From contig OY821742.1 of assembly GCA_963682055.1 (NCBI GenBank), positions 29,545,060 to 29,609,059 of the forward strand: 64,000 nucleotides of DNA, given 5' to 3'. The translations under genes were made by a program, and so were the position numbers. This document shows positions 36,243-48,425 of the stretch, one piece after another. Below the pieces are notes generated by a model. It searched no databases. It saw nothing but the letters and a program-made list of their open reading frames with translations, and was not told the DNA's origin. Source of the stretch: Primula veris. Taxonomy: Eukaryota > Streptophyta > Magnoliopsida > Ericales > Primulaceae. Each line of letters opens with the position of its first letter. Position 1 is the first letter of the stretch.

Positions 36243-39200
36243 ATTAGCCTTCTGAACTAATAAGGAGTCGTTTGTGTCACTTTGGCTTAACCGTTTAGTA
36301 AATATGCTCGTCTCAGCCATATGAGTACTCCTTGTGCCCATCTGCAATCATGGTCCTTAATTAGTTGCCCGCAAAAATGCAAAAAATATAACTTCTGATA
36401 GAAAATATCACATTCAATATTGAATACAGTAGGCATATCGAATAACTTTAAAGCACTTGCTTTCCACTCATTTTTTTAATAGCTAGGCATGCTATTTCCC
36501 AGGTGAAACAATCATGTCTGCAGCAGGGATAGTAAGGAAATGAAACTAATATCTTTATTGAGGTTAATTACAGAATCGATGACTCTACATGTTCTAAAAT
36601 GATCCAAATCAGGGGCCTTGGTTTGCGTCTTAGTAAGATTCTCTTCATCTTTTTTCAGTAGGCTGGATCCTGTACTGGTATGTTGTGTCTCACTAGTCCC
36701 TTCCTGTTGTTTTAAAACTAAATGTCGTCTATGTAGTTTATGTAGGGAAAATTGTCACATCATGACAGAATATCCTATGTGATGAACACATTGTTGAATT
36801 GAGTAGTTAAAGTGATTTGTCATCTCACAGATGTTAAAGACAAGGGCCAATAAATATCTGCTTGTAAGTTTAACATGGGTGATAAACGAAAAAAGTTAAA
36901 TATATTTTTGCAGAGTAAAAAATTTATTACCTGTGATTGGGCTCGCTCATGGGGATGATTCTTGGAGGAGGAGGCCTAGTATTTTCCTTCCTGTGTGTGT
37001 TTTCTGATAAATTAGCAGTTCTTGATTGACTATGCATTTGTGGAGCACTATACACAATGTGGAAAAACAGAAAAGTATGGAGGTTAATTTGGTATGGTAC
37101 CCAAGAGAGACTTAAAAGTAGCACAAAGAAGTTGCTGCAATTGAAGTCTGTTGGTTATATAATAATTTAAGCAACAGGAATATTTTGATGAAATTTTGAA
37201 CAATGAAGAAAAAGCAACACGTAAAGATGTCAATTGTCTACCATACGTAGTTTTAGAGTAAAAAATACTAGTACATGTTATTTGGCTGACACCGTGTGAT
37301 ATTTCCTCGAGGAGGATCCTCAATTTTTTGCTTCTTGGGGTTACATTCAAATTATATTTGTAGTCATGGATTGAATGTGCAGTTAGGTAGTAGTAAGTAG
37401 TTTTGGAATTGGTAAAGAAGAGTGTATGCACAACACGGAACTAGGCTGGATGATTTACTTGAATTGTTTGTTTTCATAAGTCCATCCTGTTTTTCTGGAC
37501 TATATCAATGTAGATTAGTGAAAGTTTCACATCATAACAGAATCTTCTATGTACAGAATATTGTTCAAGTGAGTTTTTCTAGTCAATCTTAATTGTCGTC
37601 TTAAGCTTTTAAAGAAACATTGGCCTTGAATACTTTCTTGCAGGTCTAACATGGGGGATAAAGGAAGACTCTAAAAAACATTTTGCTGGGTAAATAATAA
37701 AGTACCTGTTATTTGGTTGATTTTTGGTGGAGATTCCTGGAGGAGGAAGCGCGGTTGATTCCTTCCTGGCTGAATATTCTGAGAATTTTTTGGTATGCGA
37801 AACACTATACCCAATGTGGAAAAGCATAAAAAAATGGAGCTTAGTCTGGTAGGATGGGAATGAGAGGCAAATTCTTGGAACTGGTACAAAAAGGTTGATG
37901 CATTTGAATATTTTTGATTATCTGAATCAATTAAAAACCATAAAACGTTGAATTTCTTCAAGTGTTTGCTTCTTAGGGCTACTTTCCAACATAGTTGCAG
38001 TTCTGGATTGAATGTGCAGTTAGGTAATAGTAAGAATTCCTGGAATTGATAAAAAGAGTTTATGAAAAACATTAGCCTTTTGAACTAATAAGAAATCATT
38101 TTTATCACTTTGGCTTAACCGTTTAGTAAATCTGCTCGTCTCAGCCATATGAGTACTTACTCCTCGTACCCATCTGCAATCGTTGTCCTTCATTAGATTC
38201 CCACAAAAAATGAAAAATTCCTAACTTTTCATGGAAAGCATCACATACAATATTGAATACAGTAGGTATATCGAAAAACTTTAAGGTACTTGCTTTCCAC
38301 TGATCAATTTATTAGTTAGGCATGCCATTTCCCTGCGTGAAACAATCATGTGTTGCAGCATGCTTAGCAGGGATAGTATTGAAGTGAAACTAAATTGTTA
38401 AAATTAAGGTTAATAACAGAATCGTTTACTCTACGTAGCCAAATCAGGGGCCTTGGTTTGCATCTTTGTAAAATTCTCTTTTTCTTCCAGTAGGCTGTAT
38501 CTTGTACACGTATGTTGTGTTTACTTAGTCCATTCCTGTTGTTCTAAAACCATATTATCGTCTGGGTAGTTTATGTAGGGAAAGTTGCCACGTCATAACA
38601 GGATATCCTATGTGCTGAACACATTGTTCAAATGAATAGTTAAAGTGATATGTCATCTCACAGATGTTAACTTGGGTGATAAAGGAAAAATTTAAAACAT
38701 CTTTCGCAGAGTAAAAAATATATTACCTGTGATTGGGCTCACTCCGGGGGGTTATTCTTGGAGGAGGAGGCCCAGTTTTTCCCTTCCTGTGTATTGTCTG
38801 TCAAATTAGTGGTTCTTGATTGACCACGCACCTGTGGAGCACTATACCAAATGTGGAAAAAGGGAAAAGTATGGAGGTTAGTTTGCTACGGTGGGGATGA
38901 GAAAAAATCTTGGAAGCAGCACAATAAAGTTGATGTGATTGAAGTCTGTTGTTTCGTAATAAATTAATCAACACGGTTAATTTGATGAAATTTTGAACTA
39001 AGAAGAAAATGCAACTAGTAAGGATGTCAATTGTCTACTTTACGTAGTTTTAGAGTACATGTTATTTGGCTGACACCCTGTGATATTTCCTCCACGTAGA
39101 TCCAGAAATGTTTGCTTGTTAGGATTAATTTCTGACATACTTGTAGTTCTGGATTGAACTTGCAGTTAGGTATAGTAAGTATTCTTGGAATTGGTAAAAA

Positions 39201-39930
39201 ATGTATGCACAGTACTGAACTAGGCTGGATGATTTTACTCGTGTATTTTGTTTTTAAGAGTCCATCCCTGCTTCATATCATAACAAAATATACCATGTAC
39301 TGAATACTGTTCAAAAGAGTACTTATGAAACTTAATTATAGTCTTCAGATTTTAAAGAAACATTGTCTTCGAATACCTTTTGCAGGTCTAACGTGGGGAG
39401 AAAGGAATACGCTACTTACTTTTTCCTGAGTAAAGAATATAGTACCTGTTATTTGGCTGACTTTTCGTGGAGATTTCTGGAGGAGAAGGCCCGGGTGTTT
39501 CCTTCCTCACCGAATTCTTGGAGATTTCTTTGGTTCGTGATTGATCATGCAGTCGTGGAACACTATACCCAATGTGGAAAACATTAAATAATTGAGGTTA
39601 GTTCGCTAAGGTAGGAATTAGAGAAATTATTTGAAAGGATACAAAGAAGTTGATGCATTTGAAATTTCTCGGTTATTATGAATTAATTATAAAGAACATT
39701 ACATCGAAATTTTGAAAAACCAAGAAAATGCAACATGTAAAGATGATTATTTGCTGTACAGTAGTTTGATTAAAAAAATATCAGTACCTGTTATTTCGCT
39801 GACACCCAGGGATATTTCCTTGAGGACGATCCTCGATTTTTTGCTTTTTGTGTTTACTTTCCGACATGTTTGTAAATCTGAATTGAATGTGCAGTTAGGT
39901 AATAGTAAGAATTCTGGTAATTAAAGTGTA
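36243..39930 (-). repeat. Internal 1.83-kb tandem duplication in the B3 gene
   Basis: Unit 1 (about 36243-38068) and unit 2 (about 38069-39930) contain the same series: start of the B3 exon, type A exon, type B exon, type A exon, type B exon. At the junction the B3 exon of unit 2 is cut short after LLVQKAN and runs into the type B exon of unit 1. The same arrangement exists in copy 2 of the segmental duplication, so it predates that event. Confidence 0.75.
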
Positions 39931-42022
39931 CGTACAACGATGATAATAAACCTATCTTTCGTTTTCACAAGTCTATCCTTGTTGTTCTGGAACTAATTAT
40001 TATATTAATGTTGTTTTGGGTAGTTTTATATAGGGAAAATTTCACATCATTACAGAATATCCAATGTGCTGAAAATTGTTAGAAAGAGTAATAATCATGA
40101 TTATAATTGTTGTCTAAAGATTTGAAAGAAATATTTCCCTCGAATATCTTCTTGTAGGTTTAACGCGGGGGAACAAAAAGGAAGACGCTACAAATCTATT
40201 TCCAGAGTAAGGAATATGTAACCTGTAATTTGGCTGACAGCTGGAGGTAAATTCTGAAGGAGGTGACCCGGTTTTTCCCTTCTCGGGTATACTTTCTGAG
40301 TTTACTCTGGTTCTTAATTGACCGTGCAGTTGCAGAGCACTATAACCAATGTGGAAAACACAGAAAGTAATGGAGGTTAGTTCAGTAGGGTAATGAGAGA
40401 CAGATTCTTGTAAGTGGTAAAAAAAGTTGAAATCTGTTGGTTATTGATGGAATTAATCAAAAAGAAAATCAGGATGAAGTTTTGGACATCCAAAAGAATG
40501 TGTTGTGTCTACTTTATTAAGAATTATTAGTCGAAGAGTATGATCGAAAATTCATCTAAAGTTTCAGATAAAAAAATAGTATTCTGTTGTGCCTTGGAAG
40601 GGAGAAGAAAAGTTTGAATTAATCCTGAAGCAATTGTAATTAACTTCATGAATTTAAAAAAAAAAATCAGAGTAAAGAATCGAGATACCTGTCATTCAGC
40701 CCAATTCTTGAAGCATTTCCGCAATGAGAAGGCCCTGTTTTTTGCTTTTTAGTTGCGTTTTCTGACATTTGTAGGTTCTTGATTTAGTGTTATAAGGTGT
40801 TGATGAGAGATAATGAGAGAATTCTCGTAAGTTGTTAATGGTGAGTTGGCTGAGTTCTTCAACTTATGGATTTTATACGGAAATAAAGAACTGGTAATTG
40901 TATGTTCTTATTTACGAGTCAGATAATTTATACAGTTTGACTAGTCCATTTCAATATGTTTTAAGCAGATTTTTTGTTTCAACCAGTTTCAAATTTATTT
41001 ATTTTCTGACTGACATTTATTTTTATATGAACATATAAATTATTTGTCTCTATGCCAAAAGACCAATCACACCCCTCACTGAATTTTGTGAGGTACTCTT
41101 TTTATTTGTAATGACTGTCTTGTTAAAAAAAGAAAAAAAAAGGTATATTAAATTTTTTGAAAAAAATATTTAGTTCACTTTGTAAAATATGTACAAACAA
41201 TATGAAATTTTCTAAAATTGAAACAAGGACAAACATTTAGTAACACAGACTTCGGGTTAATTACTCAAACAGTTTAGACAGAAATTCTACTAATCCTCGG
41301 GTTAATTACTGTAATAATTGGTGTTTTCATTCGTAGTTAGAAGGAGAAAGAAAATAAGAAAACTTATAGGGAAGCTAATGTTTCATGTAGATGTAAAAGT
41401 TTTATGTAAAATTAGAAAAATTGTAGTTTATGTAAACTTAGTTTTTTTCTCTTACACTCCAAAAATTGTTCCCCAAATTTCATATTAAATTGTCTTTCTA
41501 CCCTATAAGTATCGTTTTAACTTAGTCAAAACTAAAACTAAAATATTAATGGTATATTATAATTAAACTAACAACTCTACATTGAAAGCAATTAACTCGA
41601 TGAAAAAAAGATATGAACAAATAATGTAACAGTAGAAAAAGACGCATTAAAATGTCTCTGTTCAGCCTAACAAAAAAAAATATCTCTGAAGTCTTAACTG
41701 TATTTTTCTCATGTCGCCTCGTTTCATATAAATCCATCCAATTCTTGCTAGAGCGTCAGATTCTTACATAAGTTCAGGGAATTGTAAACATAAAAGTCAT
41801 GAAATAATCTTTGCAACATGCGTTATAATAGTCCTACTTTCCTCATCTATCGCCACAATTCTAGTTAGTTCTCTTTCATTTTTTTTGCATTTTCTCCGAT
41901 AATCTCAAATATTCCGGACGCTTTTACTGCTTCCCTTCTTAAATGCAAACTAACTACAAGAAAAGGGCCTTCTCAAATTTAACTGAACAATGTATACACT
42001 TAAACCTTTTGACAAGATATCT

Positions 42023-43702
42023 TCAAATTTTCTTTAAAACCTGCATAAATTTTTCCGAAATAGCCACTCTCAACTTCCGGAGAAAACCACCCTCACACTC
42101 CCTAGAATAAACCTTAATAGGGATTCTACTACCAATAAGAACAAAATTCTCCCCATTTTCAACATCGATCTTGTACACCTCATCAAAAACCTTGTTGTTT
42201 TCCGTGTACGAAATAACAATTAAACAATAATAAAGGACTAAAAAGAAATAATCAAAACCAGTGTAATCTTTATTAATTCAGAATTGAAACTGAAATTACA
42301 GATTACAATATGTATGTACTGAATAGAAATCAAAGCAAACGTTATTCAGATTATTATCAATTAATAATCCGATGTACTGAATTGTAATAAATAGAAATTG
42401 CCGGATTGGAAAGTATAAACTTAACAGCCGGACTGTTCTGCTTGAAATAAAAATTACAGGACTGAAATGAAACTATTCTAATTACAGAATTAAATTACAT
42501 AATTGAAATTACAGAATAGAAACAGTACTTTAAATAAATTACAGAAAGGTAAAGATAGAATATAAATATTACAGCTAAGTACAACAAATTAAAATACTGA
42601 ATAGAAAAGACATAAATGTAAATTGCATAATTTAAATTGCGGTATTGAAATACTGATTTGAAAAGACAGAAAAAATAAAAGACGAGGCGACTGTTAGACA
42701 GTCTGCCCTTAACCGATATTCGTTCAACCACCTTAATGTTTCTGTTTGAGTTGGCGTTTCGATCACAAGGTACAACGTCTCGGATGACTCGTCAGAAACT
42801 GGGGACGAGTCAAGGTCGAGCAGTTGGTGGGTGGTTCTCTCTCTTTCTAAATGCTATGGGAAAATTATGTTGTTTTCAGAATGTAAAAAATACTGTGTTT
42901 AGACCGAGACCAAGACCGAGCGAGAACGCGTGTGGTACACTTGCCTGCACACACATCTATGAGGCTACACGTTATTACCACTCTCTAGTGGTGAATATGT
43001 ATATAAACTTTTCAAAATAGTTTTTCCTCTTTGATGTGGGATAAACATTTGGGTGGCTTCCCCATCCATTTGTTTTCCCACGTCCTCTTCCCAAATTCCA
43101 GATTTCGTCTTTCCATGGTCCAACTTCGGAGCCAATTTCCATTCACACCCATTCACCGAATAGGTCATGCGATATACCGTCTCGAAGCTTGTCGCACAAG
43201 CTACTCAAACCACTTGAGTACGGAGTCTAAACTTTAGATTCTTCGCATGAAATTTGACCAAACTTTTGGATTCGTGACCGATTCGGAAAACACCATGAAA
43301 CATGGTTTTTTTCCAACAAACCTTTCTAAATCCATCGACCAATTTCTTGTACGACAATTTATTCATAGGAATCACATTCACAACAACAATACCATTCTCA
43401 GAAAGAACCGCACGTGTGGAGAAAAGAACAGGCTCCTCAAGAAACTCCATTGGCGGGGTCATGGAACCAGTCCCAACATCACTCGAATCCAAATCCACCA
43501 TAACAACATCAAACTCACAATTTCCCATATCACAACCATGTTTTGCGCTAACAAGTTTCTTCACATACTCTTTTCCATCGCCTATACATACATGTATGTA
43601 CTTGTCATCCTGCAACGCAAAATACCGCTTGGCGAGAGCTAAAACAGCCTCGTCCTCCTACACACCAACCACTTCAAACCCTAAACACAAAGCTTTAGGC
43701 CT
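42023..43702 (-). pseudogene. METTL13/spermidine-synthase-like methyltransferase pseudogene
   Basis: The upstream exon (43322 to at least 43702) encodes RPKALCLG, FEVVGV, a TAG stop (43658-43660), then EDEAVLALAKRYFALQDDKY and VCIGDGKEYV, a FDVVMVDLDSSD motif, MTPPMEFLEEPVL and GIVVVNVIPMNKLSYKKLV. It ends FRK at a GT donor. The last exon (42023-42190) continues VFDEVYKIDVENGENFVLIG to LKKI and a stop. This order is that of the SAM-dependent methyltransferase fold of plant METTL13/spermine-synthase-like proteins. The glycine-rich SAM loop expected between ALCLG and FEVVGV is missing and an in-frame stop follows, so this copy is dead. The 1131-bp intron is AT-rich. Confidence 0.65.
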
Positions 43703-43734
43703 GAAATTGCTTTAAAAAAATTCTTCTAGATACT

Positions 43735-44460
43735 TAGTCAGTATGTGTCATTTTAAATTATTTTTAAAACAGTTTAAGTCATTTTAAATTATTTTAAAAA
43801 CGGTCTGAGTAATTTTTAGTCATTTTAAAAATAGTTATAGTCATTTTCAATGATTTTAAAACAGTCTGAGTAATTTAGAAATAATGTGAGTAATTTTAAA
43901 AATAGTCTGAGTAATTTATAAACAATGTGAGTAATTTTAAAAACAGTCTGAGTTATTTCGAGTCATTTTACAAAATAGTCTAAGTTATTTTAAAAACAGT
44001 CTGAGTCATTTTAAAAACAGTCTAAGCCATTTTAAGTCATTTTAAAAGCAAATTGAGTCATTTTAAGTAATTTTAAAAATAGTCTGAGTCATTTTCAGTC
44101 ATTTAAAAAACAGTCTGAGTAATTTAGAAACAATGTGAGTAATTTTAAAAACAGTCCGAGTTATTTCGAGTCATTCTAAAAAATAGTTTAAGTCATTTTA
44201 AAAACAGTCTGAGTCATATTAAAAACAGTGTAAGCCATTTTAATTCATTCTAAAAATAATATGAGTATATTTAAGCAATTTTAAAAAGAGCCAGAGTCAT
44301 TTTAAAAATAGCCTGAGTCATATTTAAATCATTTGAAAAACAGTATGATTCATTTTCGGTAAGTTTAAAAACAGTTTGAGTCATTTTAAAAAACAGCTCG
44401 AATAATTTTAAAAACAGTATAGCTCATTTTTAGATCATTTGAAGTCATTTTGAGTTATTT
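43735..44460. repeat. Minisatellite, AGTCATTTTAAAAACAGTCTG-type units
   Basis: About 0.7 kb of diverged tandem units of roughly 20-22 bp, variants of AGTCATTTTAAAAACAGTCTG, with interspersed shorter AAGTCATTTTAA units. No coding meaning. Confidence 0.85.
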
Positions 44461-44469
44461 GAAAACAAT

Positions 44470-44960
44470 TGCAAGTTATTTTAAATTTTTTAACATTTTT
44501 TGGACTTTCCAGCTTTTTCCGAATTTTTCAAACTTTTTTTCATTTTTTTTTTTCATTTTGGATTTTTTTATCTTCCTTGATTTTTTTTTAATTTCTTTTA
44601 CCATTTTTCAGATTTTTTTTTTTTGGGTTTCCGGCTTTTTTTGAACGTTTTTTCATTTTTTTGTGATTTGGAATTTACTTGGTTTTATAAAAAAATTTTG
44701 ACCATTTTTTGGATTTTTTTAAAGGTTTTTATTAAATTTTTTACCAATTTTGGGTTTTTCGAGTTTTTGATTTTTTTGAACTTTTTTTCATTTTTTTATG
44801 ATTTTTGTATTTTGGAATTTTCTTGGTTTTTTTTGGCACTTTTTCGGGGGGTTTTCGGATTCCCGACTTTTTTTAAAGGTTTTTTCAGTTTTATTTTATT
44901 TTATTTATATTTTTTTTTTCTCAATTTTTTGAATTTTTTTTTATTTTTTTTATTGGGTAA
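44470..44960. repeat. T-rich low-complexity tract
   Basis: Nearly pure T with G/A/C interruptions (TTTTTGGATTTTTT, TTTTTCATTTTTTT). Two open frames here read as Phe-rich strings and are composition artefacts. Confidence 0.8.
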
Positions 44961-44964
44961 TTAG

Positions 44965-46955
44965 GTGGATGATCAATACTTAATTAGTGTTATAAATAAT
45001 TGACCAATAATTAATTAAATCAAATAATGTCCAATAGGTACCAATTTTGAACTTATATTACTCATATCTACCTCCATAAGTTCATATTCTCTATAGATAC
45101 CACTTTTTAATTATTTACTTTATTTACCAAAACGTCATACACATATTTCACAAAAAATGAAAAAAAAACACATAAAATTATATAAAATGCAAAAAATCTC
45201 AAAATAAATGTAAAAAAATCACAAAAAATTGTAAAAAAATAAATAAATTATTTATATAAAAAAAATAACAAAAATTATAAAAATGAAAAAAATCAAACCA
45301 AAAAATGATTTTTTTTTTAAAATCACAAAAAATGATTTTTTTTTTTAAAAATCACAAAAAATGATTTTTTTTTAAAAAAATCACAAAAAATCACAATTTT
45401 TTTTAAAAATTACAAAAAAATATAAAAAATTAAAAAAAAAATCACAAAATCACAAAATATTATAAAAAATTAAAAAAAAATTAAAAATTGATAAAAAAAT
45501 GAAAAAAATGACAAAAAAATTATAAAAAAATGACAATTAGAAAAAAAATGAAAAAAATCACAAAAAAAAAAATCTCTTTTATTGAACTTTATGCACTTTC
45601 GACTGTACTAGATGCACTTTCGACTGAACCAGATACACTTTTAGCTGAACTATATGCACTTTTAACTGAAACATATGCACTTTTAGTTGAACCAGATGCC
45701 GGTTTTACATATCGATATGCAATTTTAACTAGATGCACTTTTGTCTGAAGTATATACAGTTTCAGCTGAATCAGATGCACTTTTAGCTGAACCATATGCA
45801 CTTTCGGTTGAACTAGATGCACTTTTAGTTGAATTATATGCATTTTTAACAGAACTATATGCACTTTCGACTGTACTATATTTATTTTCGACTATACTAT
45901 ATGCATTTTTGACTTAACTATATGTACTTTTCACTAAATTAGATGCACTCTAAGCTGAACCAGATGTACTTTCAGTTGAACCAGATGCATTTTTAGTTGA
46001 ACTATATACATACTCACTTTTATTGAACTATATTTACTTTCGACTGAATTGTATGCAATAACTAGATGTACTTTCAGCTGAATTGAATGCAATTTCGACT
46101 CAATTTTATACATTTTTGACTAAATATATACACTTTTGACTGAATTATATGCATTTTTATTGAACTATATACGCTTTTGACTGAACTATATGTATTTTTG
46201 ACTGAACTAGATACATTTTCACCTCATTTAGATTAAAAAAATGCACATTTTCGTATAAAAAAAATTCACTTTTCGGTATAAAAAGTGTTATATTGACAAA
46301 AAAAAAAAATATTTTTTGTAATTTTTTAAAAAGTTTATGATTTTTTTATTTTTTTATAATTCTTTTTTTTTGTGATTTTTGTGATTTTTTCTAATTTTTA
46401 TAATTTTTTTGTGATTTTTGTTATTTTTTTTTATAAAGTTTTGTGATTTTTTGTGATTTTTGTGATTTTTGATTTGTTTTTAATAATTTTTAATAATTTT
46501 TTGTCATTTTTTATAAGTTTTTGTCATTTTTTTTATAATTTTTGTGATTTTTTATAAGTTTTTGTGATTTTTTATAATTTTTTTTATTTTTTATAATTTT
46601 TTTTATTTTTTATGATTTTTTTATGATTTTTTATGATTTTTTATGATTTTTTTCATTTTTTTTCATTTTTTTGTGATTTTTTTATGGTTTTATAGAATTT
46701 TGTTGTAATTTAAAACTATTTTTTTGGGTTTGTAGAGAGATAAAATATGTATATTATATTTAGGTTTGTATGACCATTTAATAAATAAACTAAATAATTA
46801 AAAAGTGGTACCTATGAGAAATATGAAATTATCAAGATATCTAGAAATAATATAAGTTGGTAAGAGATACTTATATGAAATTGTCCCTAATTAAATTTTG
46901 TAGGATGACTAATTATTAAATAGTTTTGTTTTCATGGACCAATTCTTAATTTTTC
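44965..46955. mobile_element. Composite inverted-repeat (foldback-like) element
   Basis: The outer arms at about 44965-45135 and 46780-46945 are inverted copies. ATAGATACCACTTTTTAATTATTTACTTTATTTA near 45097-45128 matches the complement near 46779-46811, and AACTTATATTA near 45050 matches the complement near 46850. Inside them, an A-rich arm (45140-45580, AAATCACAAAAAA units) faces a T-rich arm (46290-46740, TTTTTTGTGATTT units). The core (45585-46250) is a 21-bp tandem array. The right end coincides with where similarity to the 27440 locus begins (about 46960). No transposase is present. Confidence 0.6.
45585..46250. repeat. 21-bp tandem array inside the foldback element
   Basis: Diverged units of ATATGCACTTTTAACTGAAC type, about 21 bp long. 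The period is a multiple of three, so frames stay open on both strands as 7-residue repeats (for example KVHLVQP on the minus strand, 45589-45864). No sign of a real gene. Confidence 0.85.
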
Positions 46956-46959
46956 CTAT

Positions 46960-48240
46960 AAATTACTACGATAATGATTATTACCAACATATGTATTAAT
47001 TAATTGAGCTTGTTAATAAATGCTGAAATTAGAGTAATTTATACTCCGTCTATGCTTTAGGTGCGCTGTCTTTTGAGTAATATACTAGTATTAAAAAATA
47101 AATTATTTATTTTATGTAAAACGTAAGACACAAGTCAAGTTAAAAAACATAATTCAACAACGAAACATAATCTACTATAAAAAAGAAGCCAAGTATATAA
47201 CGACGGCCTGTGTAATAATAATAAAATTTTGGTTTGCATAATTTAAAGAAAACGTCATGTTGAGAAACCTAATACAACAAGGAAACATGACTATCTCTAC
47301 TTTCAAAAATAAATAGAGGAAACTCTTATCATTATTAATTAACAAGGAGACAAGTAATAACAAAGTACTCTACAATAAGAAAGGTTTGGTTTACATAATT
47401 TAATTTCTCTGTAAACTCCGGCGGATCAACCTCTTAAAGTACGTCCTTCTCTCCTCTCTCTCTCTCTATACATATATTTATGTTTAAACATATTGTATAA
47501 TGATTAACGATTGATGGTTATGTTGTATCATTGTTGGAGTTCTAATTTGTCAATTGTATTTTTGGTAGTAGCTTAATAATTGCTTTTTAATCTCACCCGT
47601 TTTAGTTCAGTACAAATTGATTACTTCTTTGGTTTGTTTTAATCTCTTTTGGAAATCAGCGTCGTTGTACCTTCACAAAAAATTGTTTTTCGAAAGCCAG
47701 TGTCAGGTGAGTACAAACTTGTTTTTCAACTAGCGACTTTGTAAGAAACCTGATAATACTAAGAAACACTCTCATTATTATGTATTAACTGAGCAATTTA
47801 TAATCGTCAATGCTATAGGTACGCTATCTTTTACTAAGTAATATACGGACATGCTAAAAAATAAATTTATGTATTTTAAAGAAAACGTAAGACACATGTC
47901 ATGATTAATGATTGATGCCTTGATGGTTATGTTGTATAATTGTTGGAGGCTTGGAGCCCTAATTTGTCAAAAAAATTTGGTATAATACCTTATTTGCTTT
48001 TTAATCTCACCCGTTTTGGTTCAGTACAAATAAATTTCTTCTTTGTTTGGTTTAATCTTTTTGAGAATTCAACGTCGTTGTAACTGGACATATACTAGGA
48101 GAATTTTTGAAATAAAGTCAGAGAGTCAATGTTAGGTGACTACAAACTTGTTTTGTGACTAGCGACATTGTGAGAAACGTAATAATATTAGAAAAAAAAA
48201 CTCTCATTATTAAGTAATTAACAAAGGTGAAAATTAAATA
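46960..48240 (+). repeat. Duplicated region upstream of the DUF1644 gene
   Basis: 46960-47180 matches the flanks of the LINE insertions at 27440-27500 and 29420-29580. About 47501-47790 and 47903-48226 are tandem copies of one another (ATGATTAA..GATTGATG, TTTTTAATCTCACCCGTTTT, ACTAGCGAC, CTCTCATTATTA). A third diverged copy of the TAATATAC...TAAGACAC block lies at about 47790-47900. No coding content. Confidence 0.7.
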
Positions 48241-48425
48241 GTAATAACAAAGTAATGTGTAGAAAGAAAACTACTTCTACTTGGATTAGGTTTTGGAGTA
48301 ATGTGTCTATAAATTCTGAACGTGCAATAGGGACTAACATAACATAAAGCACTGCTTCTTTACCTGGTATATACAAGATTATGTTTCATTGAAACTAACT
48401 CTAAATTAATCTCGCACAGAGCAAG

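Larger units (their letters stand above)
35476..40768 (-). pseudogene. B3-domain gene with iterated symmetric exons, copy 1 (disabled)
   Basis: Exon 1 (40689-40768) starts MSENATKKQKTGPSHCG. Then come alternating exons: type A (40223-40339, 39446-39562, 38727-38841, 37706-37804, 36931-37047) and type B (39788-39877, 39059-39148, broken 38002 and 37275-37364). All have 2-nt/1-nt split codons at GT-AG borders. The last exon (36330-35476) encodes two B3 DNA-binding domains: IFTKRLSQSD...GDFVSLYRL, and LCVPCNLSKDHFP...GWSKYVDAKRL. B3 proteins are plant nuclear transcription factors. Damage: a 1-nt frameshift near codon AERYN, a TAA just before the open part (start 36126), a 2-nt deletion in exon 38727-38841, and a lost acceptor near 37364. 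Whether a shortened product from 36126 (216 codons) is made is unknown. Confidence 0.75.
34437..42275. repeat. Segmental duplication, copy 1
   Basis: This stretch aligns nearly base for base with 51132-64000 once the 5.05-kb LTR element (52999-58050) is removed from copy 2. It holds the B3-domain gene with repeated exons and the last exon of the methyltransferase-like gene. By eye, differences are a few percent, with small indels such as a 24-bp difference near 40565-40600. Copy 2 runs past the right edge, so the true length is unknown. Confidence 0.9.

Noticed and set aside
36927..37124. 65-codon frame taken as a stand-alone small protein
   Set aside because: Only the part 36931-37047 is coding-like, and it is one cassette exon of the B3 gene; the rest is intron read-through. 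The same holds for 37609-37827 and the matching frames in copy 2.
43247..43715. Two plus-strand frames of 131 and 137 codons
   Set aside because: Antisense of the methyltransferase relic, which matches a known fold on the minus strand.
44450..44964. Phe-rich frames of 64 and 113 codons
   Set aside because: Produced by the T-rich tract; composition artefact.
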